A stretch of DNA of 64,000 bases from NCBI GenBank assembly GCA_025531455.1, contig JAMYHL010000007.1:866396-930395 (forward strand), read 5' to 3'. Position 1 is the stretch's first letter. Every line of letters begins with the position of its first letter. The notes beneath the pieces were generated by a model. That model saw only the letters and a list, made by a program, of their open reading frames with translations, ran no database searches and was not told the origin of the DNA. This DNA is from Apiotrichum sp. Y4204 (lineage: Eukaryota; Basidiomycota; Tremellomycetes; Trichosporonales; Trichosporonaceae). Shown here one piece after another: positions 22,101 through 33,500 of the stretch. The position numbers were made by a program, and so were the translations under genes.

Positions 22101-23318
22101 TTCTCCTCCGGCAGTGCCATTTGCGGTTCCTTCTGCGCCGTTGGCAGCCGGTGTCGCGGTCTCCTCCCTCCTCTCATCCTCAGGCCGAGGACGCGTGCGC
22201 GGACGCCCACGCTTCCGGCGCGGGGCGTCAGGTGCGCGGTCGGGCTCTGGACTTGGTGACCGTAAATACTTGTTCCCGAACTCGTCCTCGACCTCGATCA
22301 CCCATCCCTTCCACCCGCGCCTGCGCTTCTTGGGTTTGATGTCGGGTTTTGTTTCTGCTGCGGCTTCTGTGCCGGCGGTGGAACCTTGTGCGCTAGGTCC
22401 GGCTTCGGGCTGGGGCGTATCGGAGGGTGGCATCGTCACGGGAGAAGACGTGTTGATAGCCCGGCCAGAAGGTGTGTCGAGCTCGGGAGGCGGCGTGGCC
22501 GTCAAGGACGTCGTGGACCGTAACGCGCGTGGCAAGGAACGCGTTGTGGGGGCCAGAGGGGAGCGCGGGGCAGGTGAGCCTGCGGGAGCAGCAGCCGCGG
22601 CGCGTCGATTGCGCGACGACGAGGTGGACGCAGCGGATGAAGTGGAAGCAATCGCGTTCTTTGGCGCATCACGCGTTTCGCGTACGGGGGTGGAGGTAGG
22701 GTAAGGAGGCGCGATGGCGCTAGGAGGGGCCGCGGATGATGGCTCTGGGGGTACAGCAACTGGCTCTGGGTCACGCGCCGCCGATGTCGAAAGGATAGGC
22801 TCGGATGGAGGCCGTCGCATTGCTGGGAGACGTGGGGGGTTGGGAGCAACTGCGGACACGGGTGCTGATGCGGGGGAGTGAGGGTCGAGAGGTGACGCGC
22901 CACGCGGCGCGACCGGGCGGGGTGACTGGGAATGTGCGCGGAGAGGCGTAGGATCGGGCGGTGCGTGCAGTGCAGAGGCGATAGAAAGCTGGGAGAGCAC
23001 TGGGGTGGAACGAGGTGTCGCTTGCGTGCTTGTGGATGGCCGTGGTGGTACGATAGAGAGGTTTCTTCCTCGCGCCGAGTCTGTTGTTGCGGATGTGGGT
23101 GGCTGTGATGACTTTCGCGTGGGCAATGATGCAGATGACGATCCAGCAATTGGGGCAGATGCATGTGCAGAAGCCGATGCAGATGATGCACGATCACTGG
23201 GTGCAGTCACCCAGCGTGGTCCGCGGGATGTTGGTGGTGTCGCTGATGGTGTTGTTGTTGGTCGCGTTGTTGTTGGTGGTGGTGGTGGTGCGGCTGTTGC
23301 CGTGGTGGGAGAATTCAT
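19162..23318 (-). CDS. Large Arg/Glu-rich low-complexity protein with AT-hook
   Basis: Exons 23318-22022, 21986-21930 and 21809-19162 give 1333 aa. The introns are 35 and 120 nt. I do not recognise the family. Residues 1 to about 310 are Pro/Ser/Thr/Ala-rich. Then comes KKRRRGWKGWVIEVEDEFG followed by the AT-hook-like KRGRPRTRPRP, which suggests minor-groove DNA binding. The centre (roughly residues 640-780) is an almost pure RE/ER/RD stretch likely to form a long charged helix. It is followed by Tyr/His/Pro-rich sequence and RDPRDP repeats. Near the C-terminus (about 1230-1270) is the only compact-looking segment, NVKNNLRTLVQTYFAVPTAS and following residues, probably helical. Mixed-charge RE/RD tracts are typical of nuclear speckle or chromatin proteins, so a nuclear role is inferred. 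Both introns are required to join three reading frames. Confidence 0.78.
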
Positions 23319-26300
23319 CGAGGGAGTGTGAGGTGTGAGGTGGAGTAGGGAGAGAGGAAGGAATGATGATGACGAAGACGGGTGATGAATGATGACGGTG
23401 CAAGGGAGAAAGGAAAGGAAGGAAGGAGGGAAGGAGGGAAGGTGTCCGGTGTGAGGTGTGAGTGAGGGTGGACGAAAAAGAGGGAGGGGAAGGTGTGGTG
23501 AATGATAAGAGAGAGGAGTAAGGGAACCCGAAAAGGCGGATGGATGAGCAAGCAACCCAAAAGTGTTGGTGGTTGGATTGTCGAGTGACGAGAACCACAA
23601 AGGGGTGGATCTTGTCTGAGACAGGCAAAAGATCAAGTCCTAGGATTCAGGTCCCACCCCGGTTCGAGTTGTTGTTGTCGTGTTCCTTGGGAGCAGAAAA
23701 GAGCAAAGGGGCAGACTGCACTGGCCCAAATGGGTCTAAGGGGAACCAATTATGGGATCAATGGTCGTCGCGGTCGGAAAAGGTGGAAACGAAGCGAGAG
23801 GGGTTGATTTCGGTCAGGGGAGGAGAGAAAGAGTAGTAGGGATGATGGGGTGGGGAATGGAAGAGGTGCGTCCAGCGCTCTTTTGTAGGGCTGCGAAGAA
23901 GAGAGGACGTTGCGCGTGTGTGCCAGTGGTTCGGTGTTTCCTGTCTAGCGGCGAAGGTGGTGATTGTTGTTGTTGTTGATGTTGATGGTATGTGTGTGTG
24001 GGAGAGAATGTTGGTGTGTGGTTGCGGGCGCAGCGGGGCACAGCACAATTGCAGGGTCCAAGAGGGTTGCGCCTTTGCCTCGCTGCTCGAGCCAGTCGGG
24101 TACACAGGGTGCAAAGTGATGGCCCTTGGCAGTAGGTGCCCGAGTGATAGCGTGCACTGCCTAAGTGCAAGTAAAGAAGATAGGGAGCAAGAGTAATGTG
24201 CAAGTGGTGCACAAGGGGGAATAGAGACGAAACTTGGTGCAATGCAGTTGGGGTTTGAAGTGCGTGGTTGCGTGGTGTGGTGGCGGTGTGTAGTTGTGGC
24301 CCGAGCCGCGAAAACGTAAACAGTGGCGGGGTGGCGTCGCCGATCGGGCGCGAGGTGCGAGGGTGCGAGATGCGAGGGCAAAAACAGCACGAGGGGCGGA
24401 AGGAAGGTTTGGGTAGTTGACGGGGGTTGAGGGTGGGGGTGGTTGAGGGGATGATGGGTGGGAGGGATCTGATCTGGTAGGGTGGAGGGAAGAGTGGGAT
24501 GGATGGGGAGTGTGGGAGTAGCGGTGGTGATGGTGGCGAGGCGGTCGTAAACGTTGGCGGCAGACGTGAGAGTGATGGAGAGAAGGGAGAAGAATGAATG
24601 AGATGGAAGACTGGGTTAGATGGGATGCTAGAGCGAGAGCGCGATACGAGAATGGCAGAGCTTAATCCGGATTAAAGCATGTGGCAATCCGTGGCAGGTT
24701 GCTCTCTCTCTCTGACAGGACAGGCTCTTTTGATAACTCAGGGGAGGGGGAGGGTGGCACTAGCCGGTTGCTCCGTCGCAGAGTTACAGCACTCCTCCGA
24801 GAGGCAGCCGGGGGGAAGAGGAGAGGAATAATCACGAAAAAGAGCCCTGCACCACTACACACTGGCCAATGTGGCGAATGGCACTGTGACTGTGACTTCT
24901 CTTCCAGTTGCCAAGCGATATGATAGACTGTGAGGTGCTGACACTATGATTAACATCCTGAGCCTCTGCACAGTACGTTTCTGCACTGTTCTGATGTGCA
25001 TCGGAATCCGAATCGCCTTGTTTGCTTGGCTCGAAACCGAGCAACTTCCTTGATCAAACCCGATCAAACCCAACCCCAATTCATCCGAGGCAAAAGCACC
25101 TCTTGACTCTGGGCGATCCGCGACCCCTCTTTTAGCCTAACTAGTCGCATTCGATCCCCTTCCATGCCCCTGTACGCGACTCACGCTAGTCCAGCTAGCT
25201 CATGCCCAGTGACTCGATCTCCCGGCTGCCACACTGTCGTGTCTTGCCGAGCAGTTTTCTCGGCCTGTCAGGTCGTGGAAATTCTCGCATTCCAGCTCTC
25301 GACCTCTCTACTGATGCTGCTCTACGTTCTCTTCACATCCCGGGTCGCATCCCACTCACACTCGCACTCGCACTTTCTATCGACTGCGGTGCACTGGCAC
25401 ATCGGCACTCTACTGACACGCCGGGCCGGAGCTGGACGACGTGCGCTGCTAGCGTGCTTAGCGTCACGCCAGGCACGGCGACGACTCCCTTCGTGGCGGC
25501 CCCACACCCCGGGTGGTGGACTGCGTCGCTGCGGAGTCCTGGGGGCAAGGGTCACCATGTTGCATGCAGGTATGGCTGTGGGTGTGCATATGGTGCGAAG
25601 GATATGCATGAGTGGAATGCACAAGACGTGCGAGACTTGCAAGACTCGTTTCCTGTGCATATAACTGAGAGGGGGGCCAAACAAAGTGCCCCGAATGCAT
25701 TCCACCACTATCCCGCACGAGCCGCCAAAGTGAGTTCGCGGCGCCCTGAGCAGCGCCCTGATGTCTGAGATGCCAGGGCAGGCTTGTGAGGCGAGAGTCG
25801 CACGTCGCAGAAAACCTTGTTTATCTGAGTCAGACCATTGGCCATATCAGCATATGCCTGTGCGAACAGACAAGTGCCACAGTCGGGTCCGGGGGTGGTG
25901 GTGGCAGCGGTGGTGACAGTGGGGCGTCGGCATGCTTGCGGTGGGGCAGACAGTGCATTCCCCATCACCACAACGGTTTTACGGAAACATCATCTGTTTG
26001 GGGGGTGCCACACTCAAGTGATTAAGTGTGTGTGAATGTGGCACCTGCAGCGTGCGCAAAATTTGGTCTCCAGTCTCCGCTCCCACGCCCGGCCCATTCA
26101 CTGATTTTGTACAGTGCTGATTTGTCCAATTTACCCCCATTTCTCCTCCCCCTTTCCCCGTTTCGACCGACGTTTTTCTTTGTGCTTAATCGCGTCCGCA
26201 CCGCTAGGAGAGGGACATGCATCCGTCGCTTGGAGACTTAATATGGCATTGATTTCTGCTGTAAGGAGGTCACTGCAGCAAGAGTGTGCCTTTAGGTCGT

Positions 26301-29202
26301 GTTTGGTGTCCAGTCACGTCCGGTCATCCGTCACGCTGATCGTCGTCTTGATTAGCGTCCACAAAATATTATCCTCAGCAGTCCTCATCGTAGTCTGAGC
26401 CTTGGCGGGGGGAAACGTCGTCTGGCATATATCGGAGGTGAATGCATGCATCGGAAACCGTGAGGAACCGCGATATGAAAAGGGCAGGACAAGAGGTGGC
26501 CGGAGGTTGCAGAGCTGGGGTCCATCACTGATCACTGATGACAACCATCACGGCGCCCACGATTTTTCCTGGAGGTGAATTTTTTTTCTGGGCTCGACTC
26601 TCCTGGCCTGACATTTGATTGGTAAGAGGCATGCATACTGAGCGTTGATTTTCTGGCTGGATAAGGGATGGCTATGGCATTGATGGCTGTGTTGGCGGAG
26701 GTTGCTGGTGGTGCCGGGTCGAAGAGGGGGAGACGAACCGTGTGCTCTTCTCCAGCCTGAAATGAGCAGCGAGCTAGAGCAGTGGAACTGCGGACAGTGA
26801 GGCTGGTGCCGGGGCAACAGGACAGACAAGCTGGGCAGCAGAAATGCCATCCTCCTGACCACCATCCCGGGTCCATCAGTGCTTCGTCAGGTCAGCGCTG
26901 TCTCTTGTCGTATCATCATTCTTGCTCTCAAGCTTCTATTTTTTATAACAGATATCGTCAGTTCACGTGAAGTACATACAAAGACAAAGATGCATTGGGG
27001 GTTTGTAGTCCACTCGTCTTCCCGGCTTGGGACACCACTCGTGCGTTCACAGTGGAACGAGGAGTGGCATTGATGTCTAGTGCCCGTGACGAGGTACTTG
27101 GACTCACTCAGCCACTGCTCGCCGCACACCATTCTAAAGCCCTGTGCTTGTTTTGCTTCATGTACTTTTCTCACCCAGGTCCATACCAAGGACTGTGTCA
27201 TTCTACCGGACAGCATTACTGTTTTGTGCACAGGTGCCACTTCTTACTCTACCCGATTTCTGGCTGCTTAACTTCTGGTTGCCCCTGCCGCGCCTACGCT
27301 GCACTAGACGCTCGTTTCACCAGACATATTGCCTCCACAGGTGGTCTCTGATGGATTTCTTGCATCCTTACATGAGCGTCATCCTGCATGGCAGTGTTGC
27401 AAGCCCCCAGCCGAGCTCGAGACGACAGTACAGTGGCGCACCCCATTGCTCGTGTCGTCCTTTCGGCCCATTCCTCGCATTCGGGGTCGCCCCACTTTAT
27501 TGCATCCATAATTACCCAGGACTCGCGAGTACATTGTCGCTGTTTACAGTTACAGGGGGAGCGACTTCACGGCAGTGGAGCTCTTGAGGGTCTGTGATAA
27601 TATCACACCGCGGAGCATGAGTCACCGCCGACACTGATCAAATTCCGACCAGATCAGTTTCGCCGACTCTCAACATTAGGGATCGTTAAGGATGGCGCTC
27701 AGTGAGACCAGTGCGAAGCACGTTTCTAGACTAAACTTTGTCACCAGTCGTTAGGAATTGTGGGTGGTTTCCGTTATCTTACCGTGCACGCCTGGACGCG
27801 AGACGAATTGCGGTGTAGACCACGGCATCATCCCACTCAGAGAGATCTCACTGCACACTGTACAGTCTGGGCCGCATAAGACTGCTAGCCAGAATTGCAC
27901 ATGATCAGATCTGGCAAAGCATTGCAGCAGGACACGAGCGGGACGCAACCCAGGACCGTCCACCATCCCCGCCTCGCGTTTTGAAAGGGGCTAAACAACA
28001 GTTCCCCGTTCCTCGACACGAGCAGTCCAGGAAATAGCAAAGCACGCCTAGAATATTCTCCCAGAAGCCACTCACACTCTTGTCCCAATGCCGAAGAAAA
28101 GGAGCAGAAGAATGACTGCTAACTGCGCGGAATGACTCCCACATGCCCTCTCTACAATTCTAGCCGAGACACACGGTGAGCTGGGCTCACAGGTATCGCG
28201 AGTCACAACGATTCTTCGGTCCACTCGCGAGCGATCAGCAGATGAGGTTGGATTCGACGCCTGGGACTAGAGATTTCCGCGTATGAGTTTGACAAGACTC
28301 CTTCCCAACTGTGATGCCCTAACCCCAAGCCCGAGAGTTGTTGGGCGCACTGCACAGTCTGGGGCAAGCTGAATTTCCAGGCTAATTCCCATCGCATCTG
28401 GACGTATTCCGCGGCCACACTTCTTTTTGTTTGCTCATTTCGGCGAGTCCGCGCAAGTTGCTGGTGTGACCTCTGTCGGTCCACCCTTGTGGGGACGTGG
28501 AGTCGCCGGAGTAACGACGGCTGGAGCCGGGTACGCACGGGCCTCGGTCGGACGGACAGCAGTTGGCTCGGCCGTTGTCAGCCGAGGCCACGTGACTTTT
28601 AATTACGTAAACCGTTACTCAGATGATCACGCCAATCGTGATTGTTGTTGATCGATTTGGATTGACGCGAGGAGGAATCGAGAAGGCCTGGGCCCTGGCC
28701 GCCGCCATCAGTGTGATTCGTCCGGTCAGCTCAAGTCAGCTTCTGTCAGTCGGGTCACGCACCAGAGCACCAGAGAACCAGAGCACCAGACCTCACGGAC
28801 TGCTCCGCCGCTCTGCTGCTCTACGCCGCTGCTGCCCAACTGTTCGGCTCTGCCTCGGGCCATCCTCGGCCCGCCGTTCCGAGTCAACACTGTCACAACC
28901 AACATGCTCCACACAACAATCCACAGCATCCTGTCTGCTAGATGATGAACGAGTGACATATGAGTGGGATCTATATACAAACCACGGATCAGAGGGAGGG
29001 CACCTGCCCGAGAATACACAGTCCGTATTAGGTGTAGCAAACAGGAGGTGGCAGATGCCGGTGGGATGGCACGCGGGGTAGAATAGAATGGATGATGGGA
29101 TCATTGGTAACGCTGTGCGCGGCGAAGTGCGATGGGCGGGTGGTTCGAATGGTTTCCTATTGTCTCTCGTCTCGTTTCAATTGGAGATAACAATGTGTGC
29201 AT
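23319..29202. other. Gene-poor region of 5.9 kb
   Basis: The first 1.3 kb is probably the promoter and 5' UTR of the Arg/Glu-rich gene; it is purine-rich on the plus strand and contains a GGAA repeat at 23411-23442. From about 24.6 to 29.1 kb I find only short open frames without domains or convincing splice partners. A TTACGTAA palindrome at about 28602-28609 sits next to a CACGTG at 28589-28594. I see no tRNA, rRNA or transposon terminal repeats. Confidence 0.55.
23411..23442. repeat. GGAA/GGGA purine repeat
   Basis: A short tandem purine tract upstream of the start codon of the Arg/Glu-rich gene. Confidence 0.7.
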
Positions 29203-30523
29203 TTATCGCCCGATCGAGTCGTACCTGGTTTGTCAGTGTGCTGTCCGAGTTGCATCAACTCACGTAGGGGGAATTTCGTTGCCACCAGAGGGACGTGCCT
29301 CATCGTATGCACCACCGTCCTGGTGGACAGTGACAGGACCGCTAGGCCCAGGCGCACCAGGCGCCGAGGGGTTCTGCACGCGGAACCGCTGGGCCTCCTG
29401 GTACTGCTCCAACTGCTTGGCACTCATGCCCGAGTGTGGGCCAGCAGACATAGGGCCCGAGCTAGAGCTGGTCGAGTTAGTGGGCATCGGGGTGGGGAAG
29501 GCGTTCAGACCACCACCACCGGCGCCACGGCCCGCCATGCCAGCACCACCGGCACCGTAGCCGGCGAAGCCAGCCGAAGTGGCCGCCGAGCCTCCCGACA
29601 CCGACTGGGGCGGGTAAGGCTGAGCCATCTGCTGCTCGGGAGTCACCATGGTCGACGCGATACCCGGCTGCGCAGCCTTGTAATCATAGGGTTCGACCAT
29701 TGGGGTGCCAACGTCGTCAGACAGGTCGATGGGACCGTGGTTCTGCGCACGTCCAGGGTCAAACTGTGAGGTGTCAGGAAAGGAAGCAGCAAAAAAAGTG
29801 TGGAAATCATTTGTGCGACGTACCATCATGTCGTCAAAGTCATCGCGGTAGTTCCTCCTGCGCTTGCGGCGGAGCAGGAAGAAGACGAGGGCAGCAATGA
29901 GAATGGCACCAACAACACCACCGACAGTTCCACCGACAATTGCTCCAACATCTGCGGGTTAGCGTGGCGTCTCATTGGGTAGCCAATACTCACTCGTCGA
30001 CTTGCTGTTGGAGTTGCCAGCCGGAGCGGTACCAACAATCTGGATCGTCGATGTGAGCGTCACAGTTTGACCGTCGGAGACAGTCCTTATTGTCAGCTAA
30101 GACACCGCATGTTGTTGCCTACACAAAGGTGCTGAGCGAAGCGCTAGACGTAAGGCTCGGCTGCGCGGAGGCCGAGTTGCTGGCGCCCCCGGTCGGGCTC
30201 GCCGTGGGCGACTGTCCAGGACTGGTAGGCGTGTTCGACGGCTGGCCTGTGGTAGGGGCAGTGGTCTGAGCGGGATCGGAAGACGACCCGCCACCACCAC
30301 CAGGGGTGGTCGTTGGTGGCTCAGGAGAGTTGGTGGTCTGGACGGGATTGGAGGTGGGAGGTTGAGTAGGGGTGTCGCTCGACGGGGGAGGCGCAGTGGT
30401 GGGCGGCTGTTCGGTGGTGGAAGGCGTGGTCGGTGCCGGCGTCGTGGGCTCGGCGGTTGTAACGGGGGGTGCAGTAGTGGGGTTGCCTGTAGTGCCGGGC
30501 GTAGTGCCCGTGGTGTCAGACAT
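29203..30523 (-). CDS. Ser/Thr-rich single-pass membrane protein with C-terminal PPxY
   Basis: Exons 30523-30123, 30085-29994, 29951-29824, 29763-29264 and 29224-29203 give 380 aa. The first ATG of the frame is at 30523; there is no cleavable signal peptide. Residues 1 to about 165 are Thr/Pro/Ser-rich, suited to O-mannosylation. One transmembrane helix follows (VGAIVGGTVGGVVGAILIAALVFF in positions 29948-29877), then a stop-transfer LLRRKRRR and a cytoplasmic tail rich in Gly, Pro and Ser. The likely topology is outside-N, inside-C without a signal peptide. The last exon is 22 nt and completes PPTYDSIGR, so the PPxY motif, a known ligand of Nedd4/Rsp5 WW domains, exists only in spliced mRNA. 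The layout resembles fungal wall sensors (Mid2/Wsc-like) but no Wsc domain is present. The function is inferred only. Confidence 0.8.
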
Positions 30524-33500
30524 GATGGACAATTACGGGAAGGAGAGGGGAGAGGTGGAGAGGATTTGCTGATGGTCGTGCAATGTCAAACTGCAAGACA
30601 CAACAGTTGATGAAAAAAAAAATGAAGGTGTGGGGTGATGGTTGTGGTGACGGGGTGTGTGGGTGATTGGAGAAGCGTCAAGAGGGGGAGCGGAATGTGT
30701 GCGTGTACCAAACGCGAGGAGACGAGGAGAGGAGAGAGAGGGGAAGGCGGTCCGGTAAGAGGGGACCAGAGGCGTGAGATTGAGGGATAGTGAGGGATGG
30801 GCCAATGATGCAGAGGCAGCACTGGAGGTCCAAGCTCGTAGGCGGCGTCACGTAGTGTGGTCGACAAGAAAGAAAAGCGGTGGAAGAGAGTGATTGGCAC
30901 AAGTGAAGAATGGATGCACGGAGTCGAACAAGGCTCTGTGCAAGCAGAAAGAATCACGATAGATGGCCAACAAGGTGGTGCCCGTGGTAGAAGATGAATA
31001 AAGAAAGAAGTAAAGGAAAAACAAGCCTTGTCGCACACACGAAGTGATGTGGGTACAGGACAAGAGGTTGTTTGGATGAGAGTGTGTGTGTGTGTTGTGC
31101 AAGAACAACAATAGGACGGAGAATACGGCGGGTGGGGGGGTGTATGTCAAAGCAGAAGAGGGAGAACTGCGGACAGAGGGCAGTGGTCGTCGTGCGGCGT
31201 CGGTGGAGAGTGTGAATCACGGATTACAAGCCTCGGCAGCGGCAAAGGTTTGCGCGCTTAGGCAGCAGCACTCGGCAAGTCGTCGCCGCCAAACCACCTG
31301 CAATCCTGCAACGCACCCCGTCCATCGGGCCACAACCTTGCATGGTAACGGCGCACGGCGCGGCTTCAATGTGAAAAATGAGGCCGATACCCACAGATCG
31401 GTGAGATCCTGGCATATACTCGCCAGAACGTCCAGAATGAGGGGTACCACAGCGGACCTGTCCTGACCAAGATACCAGGCCCAGGTCCATTGGGTTAGAG
31501 TTGAATGGCGCCAGAGCCTACCCCGCAAGCCCGGACGGTGGCGACACGAGGCGCACGACAAGAAGGAGGGAGGGATCCAGAGGGACACACGAGGCACACG
31601 AACGGGGCAAGGGGGTTTTGGAGTGCATGGAGTGGCAACACTTACTCATACTGTGCGATTGTCCTGAGGGACGGAGCGATATGGCGCGATTAGGGGCTGG
31701 ATCTACGAGGGCAAGAGGGCTCGCGAGGGCTCAAGGCACACGGATCCACGGAAGCAGCTGCAGGCGTGTGTGTGGGGTACGTGTGGGTCAAGGGCCAGAA
31801 AAATGACGGCGTAGGTCGCAGTCGGGGGTCGTCGAGATGGTGCGAGACCGGGGTCGGGGGGTCGGGCGACTGGGACTTTGTGTCTGGCCCAGAGATAGCA
31901 GGAGATTGAGTTTGGGGTGGGTTCTGAGCGTCGGGGTGGGTGTGATTCCTCGATTCCACAACTATGGGAGACAGGGGCAAAGGGTTGATTGAAGGAGACC
32001 GGAGGTGGATGCCGCGGAGTGATCGGGTGGCAATGATCGACAAACGGTGGAGAGAATACTGGTGGTGATGGGAGTGGTGTCGATGTGATAAGGAGTGCAA
32101 GAGTGAAAAGAGGGAGAGGGAGGGTCTGTACTGTAAGTGAATGACAAGAGAGATAAAACTGAAGACTCGGAAGGACAAACGGTGGGCTTGTCAACACCAC
32201 CTCTGGCCTCTGGAGAGAGCAGAAAAAATCCTTTGCATAACGCCACTGTGCTCGCTGGCAAACTACGGCTACTCGAAGCCTTCTGCCGTGTAAACACCTT
32301 TCGTTCGTGTGCACTACTTGCCACAAACTCTCCTCTCCTCTCGTCCCCATCTCCTCTCTCATCCTATCTCATCGCACGACGGTGGAAGCTCCCAGCATCC
32401 ACCAGCGATCCCAGCGGGAAGCCTCGGAGCACGGGCTCGGCAGCCCGGTGGCCAGAGCGCATAGCGGCGCCGCGCAGAGGAGGGCAGGTGCCCAAAGGGC
32501 GACATCCATGTGGATCCAGGATTGGGGGGTCTGTGGGATCTGTGGCGCCGCCTTTGCCCGGTCCCTCTCGGACCTAGCCACCACTGCTGATTATCACCGT
32601 CTGTTCGCTGGTATCTCGTCGGGATCGGTCCTTGGTTTCCCTCTACGGCCGGCGCCCACCAGCAGAAGGGGTACCTTGCACGACAGCTAGACAGCTGCGC
32701 ACCTGTACTCCAAATGACGCTAGATCGGTCGAGGATGATCCGGAAGAGGGGGTTATTGTATGGGGTGTAAATTTTACATACAGCCCAGCGTTCTGGTCTT
32801 GTGATGCGCAGATGCTGGCTGGGTAAATTAGGACCCTCAGAAGCCAGAATACCCTTTTTCCGTCCCTCGGGCCTTGGCGCGTGGGGGGGCTTACGCCGTG
32901 CCCGTGCCCGGTCCTTGGTCCTCTGCCCTTGGGATAACGGCATGCGCGCTATCAATGCCAGCATCTGACAGCATCGAGCAGCATGGGATATGACAGTCAA
33001 GGGTAGAATGGCATGTATAAGCACAAGGGTTTAGCACTACGCACATTGCACGCTATCTGCAATCCTGTACAAAATGCATTGCAAGAGTGATTGACTCTTT
33101 TCGCTGTATCTCGGCTATTGAGCGTTGCAGCGCCAGTGGATTAGTGGAACTGGCACCAAAGAAGGCAGTGTAAGCCACCCCTGGAGGGCCACAGACGCCA
33201 CCCACCGCGTTCCCCTCGGCTCTCCCGCCTTCGCAGAGATTTCGGCTTCGCGGCGTCGGGGTCGTTCGGACAGTTGGACACTTGCCACTTGCGCGCTATT
33301 GTTGTCGTCTGTGCATCGCCACTCGGCTCCAGCGTTCCTCGACCGCGTCCGCAGCACCCCGTATCCGTACCCGTACCCGTATGTTCGTCAATGACGGCAG
33401 CAGCAAGCACGCGCTACGGAGTGCAGAGTGCCGCCATGTACAGTACAAGTAAAATGCATTACCGTATACCATACATGGTGACAGCTGTGGCGCTGTGACA

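Noticed and set aside
31690..32362. Minus-strand frames of 160-220 codons upstream of the membrane-protein gene
   Set aside because: Ser/Pro/His-rich translations of a C/T-rich stretch; no start context or domain.
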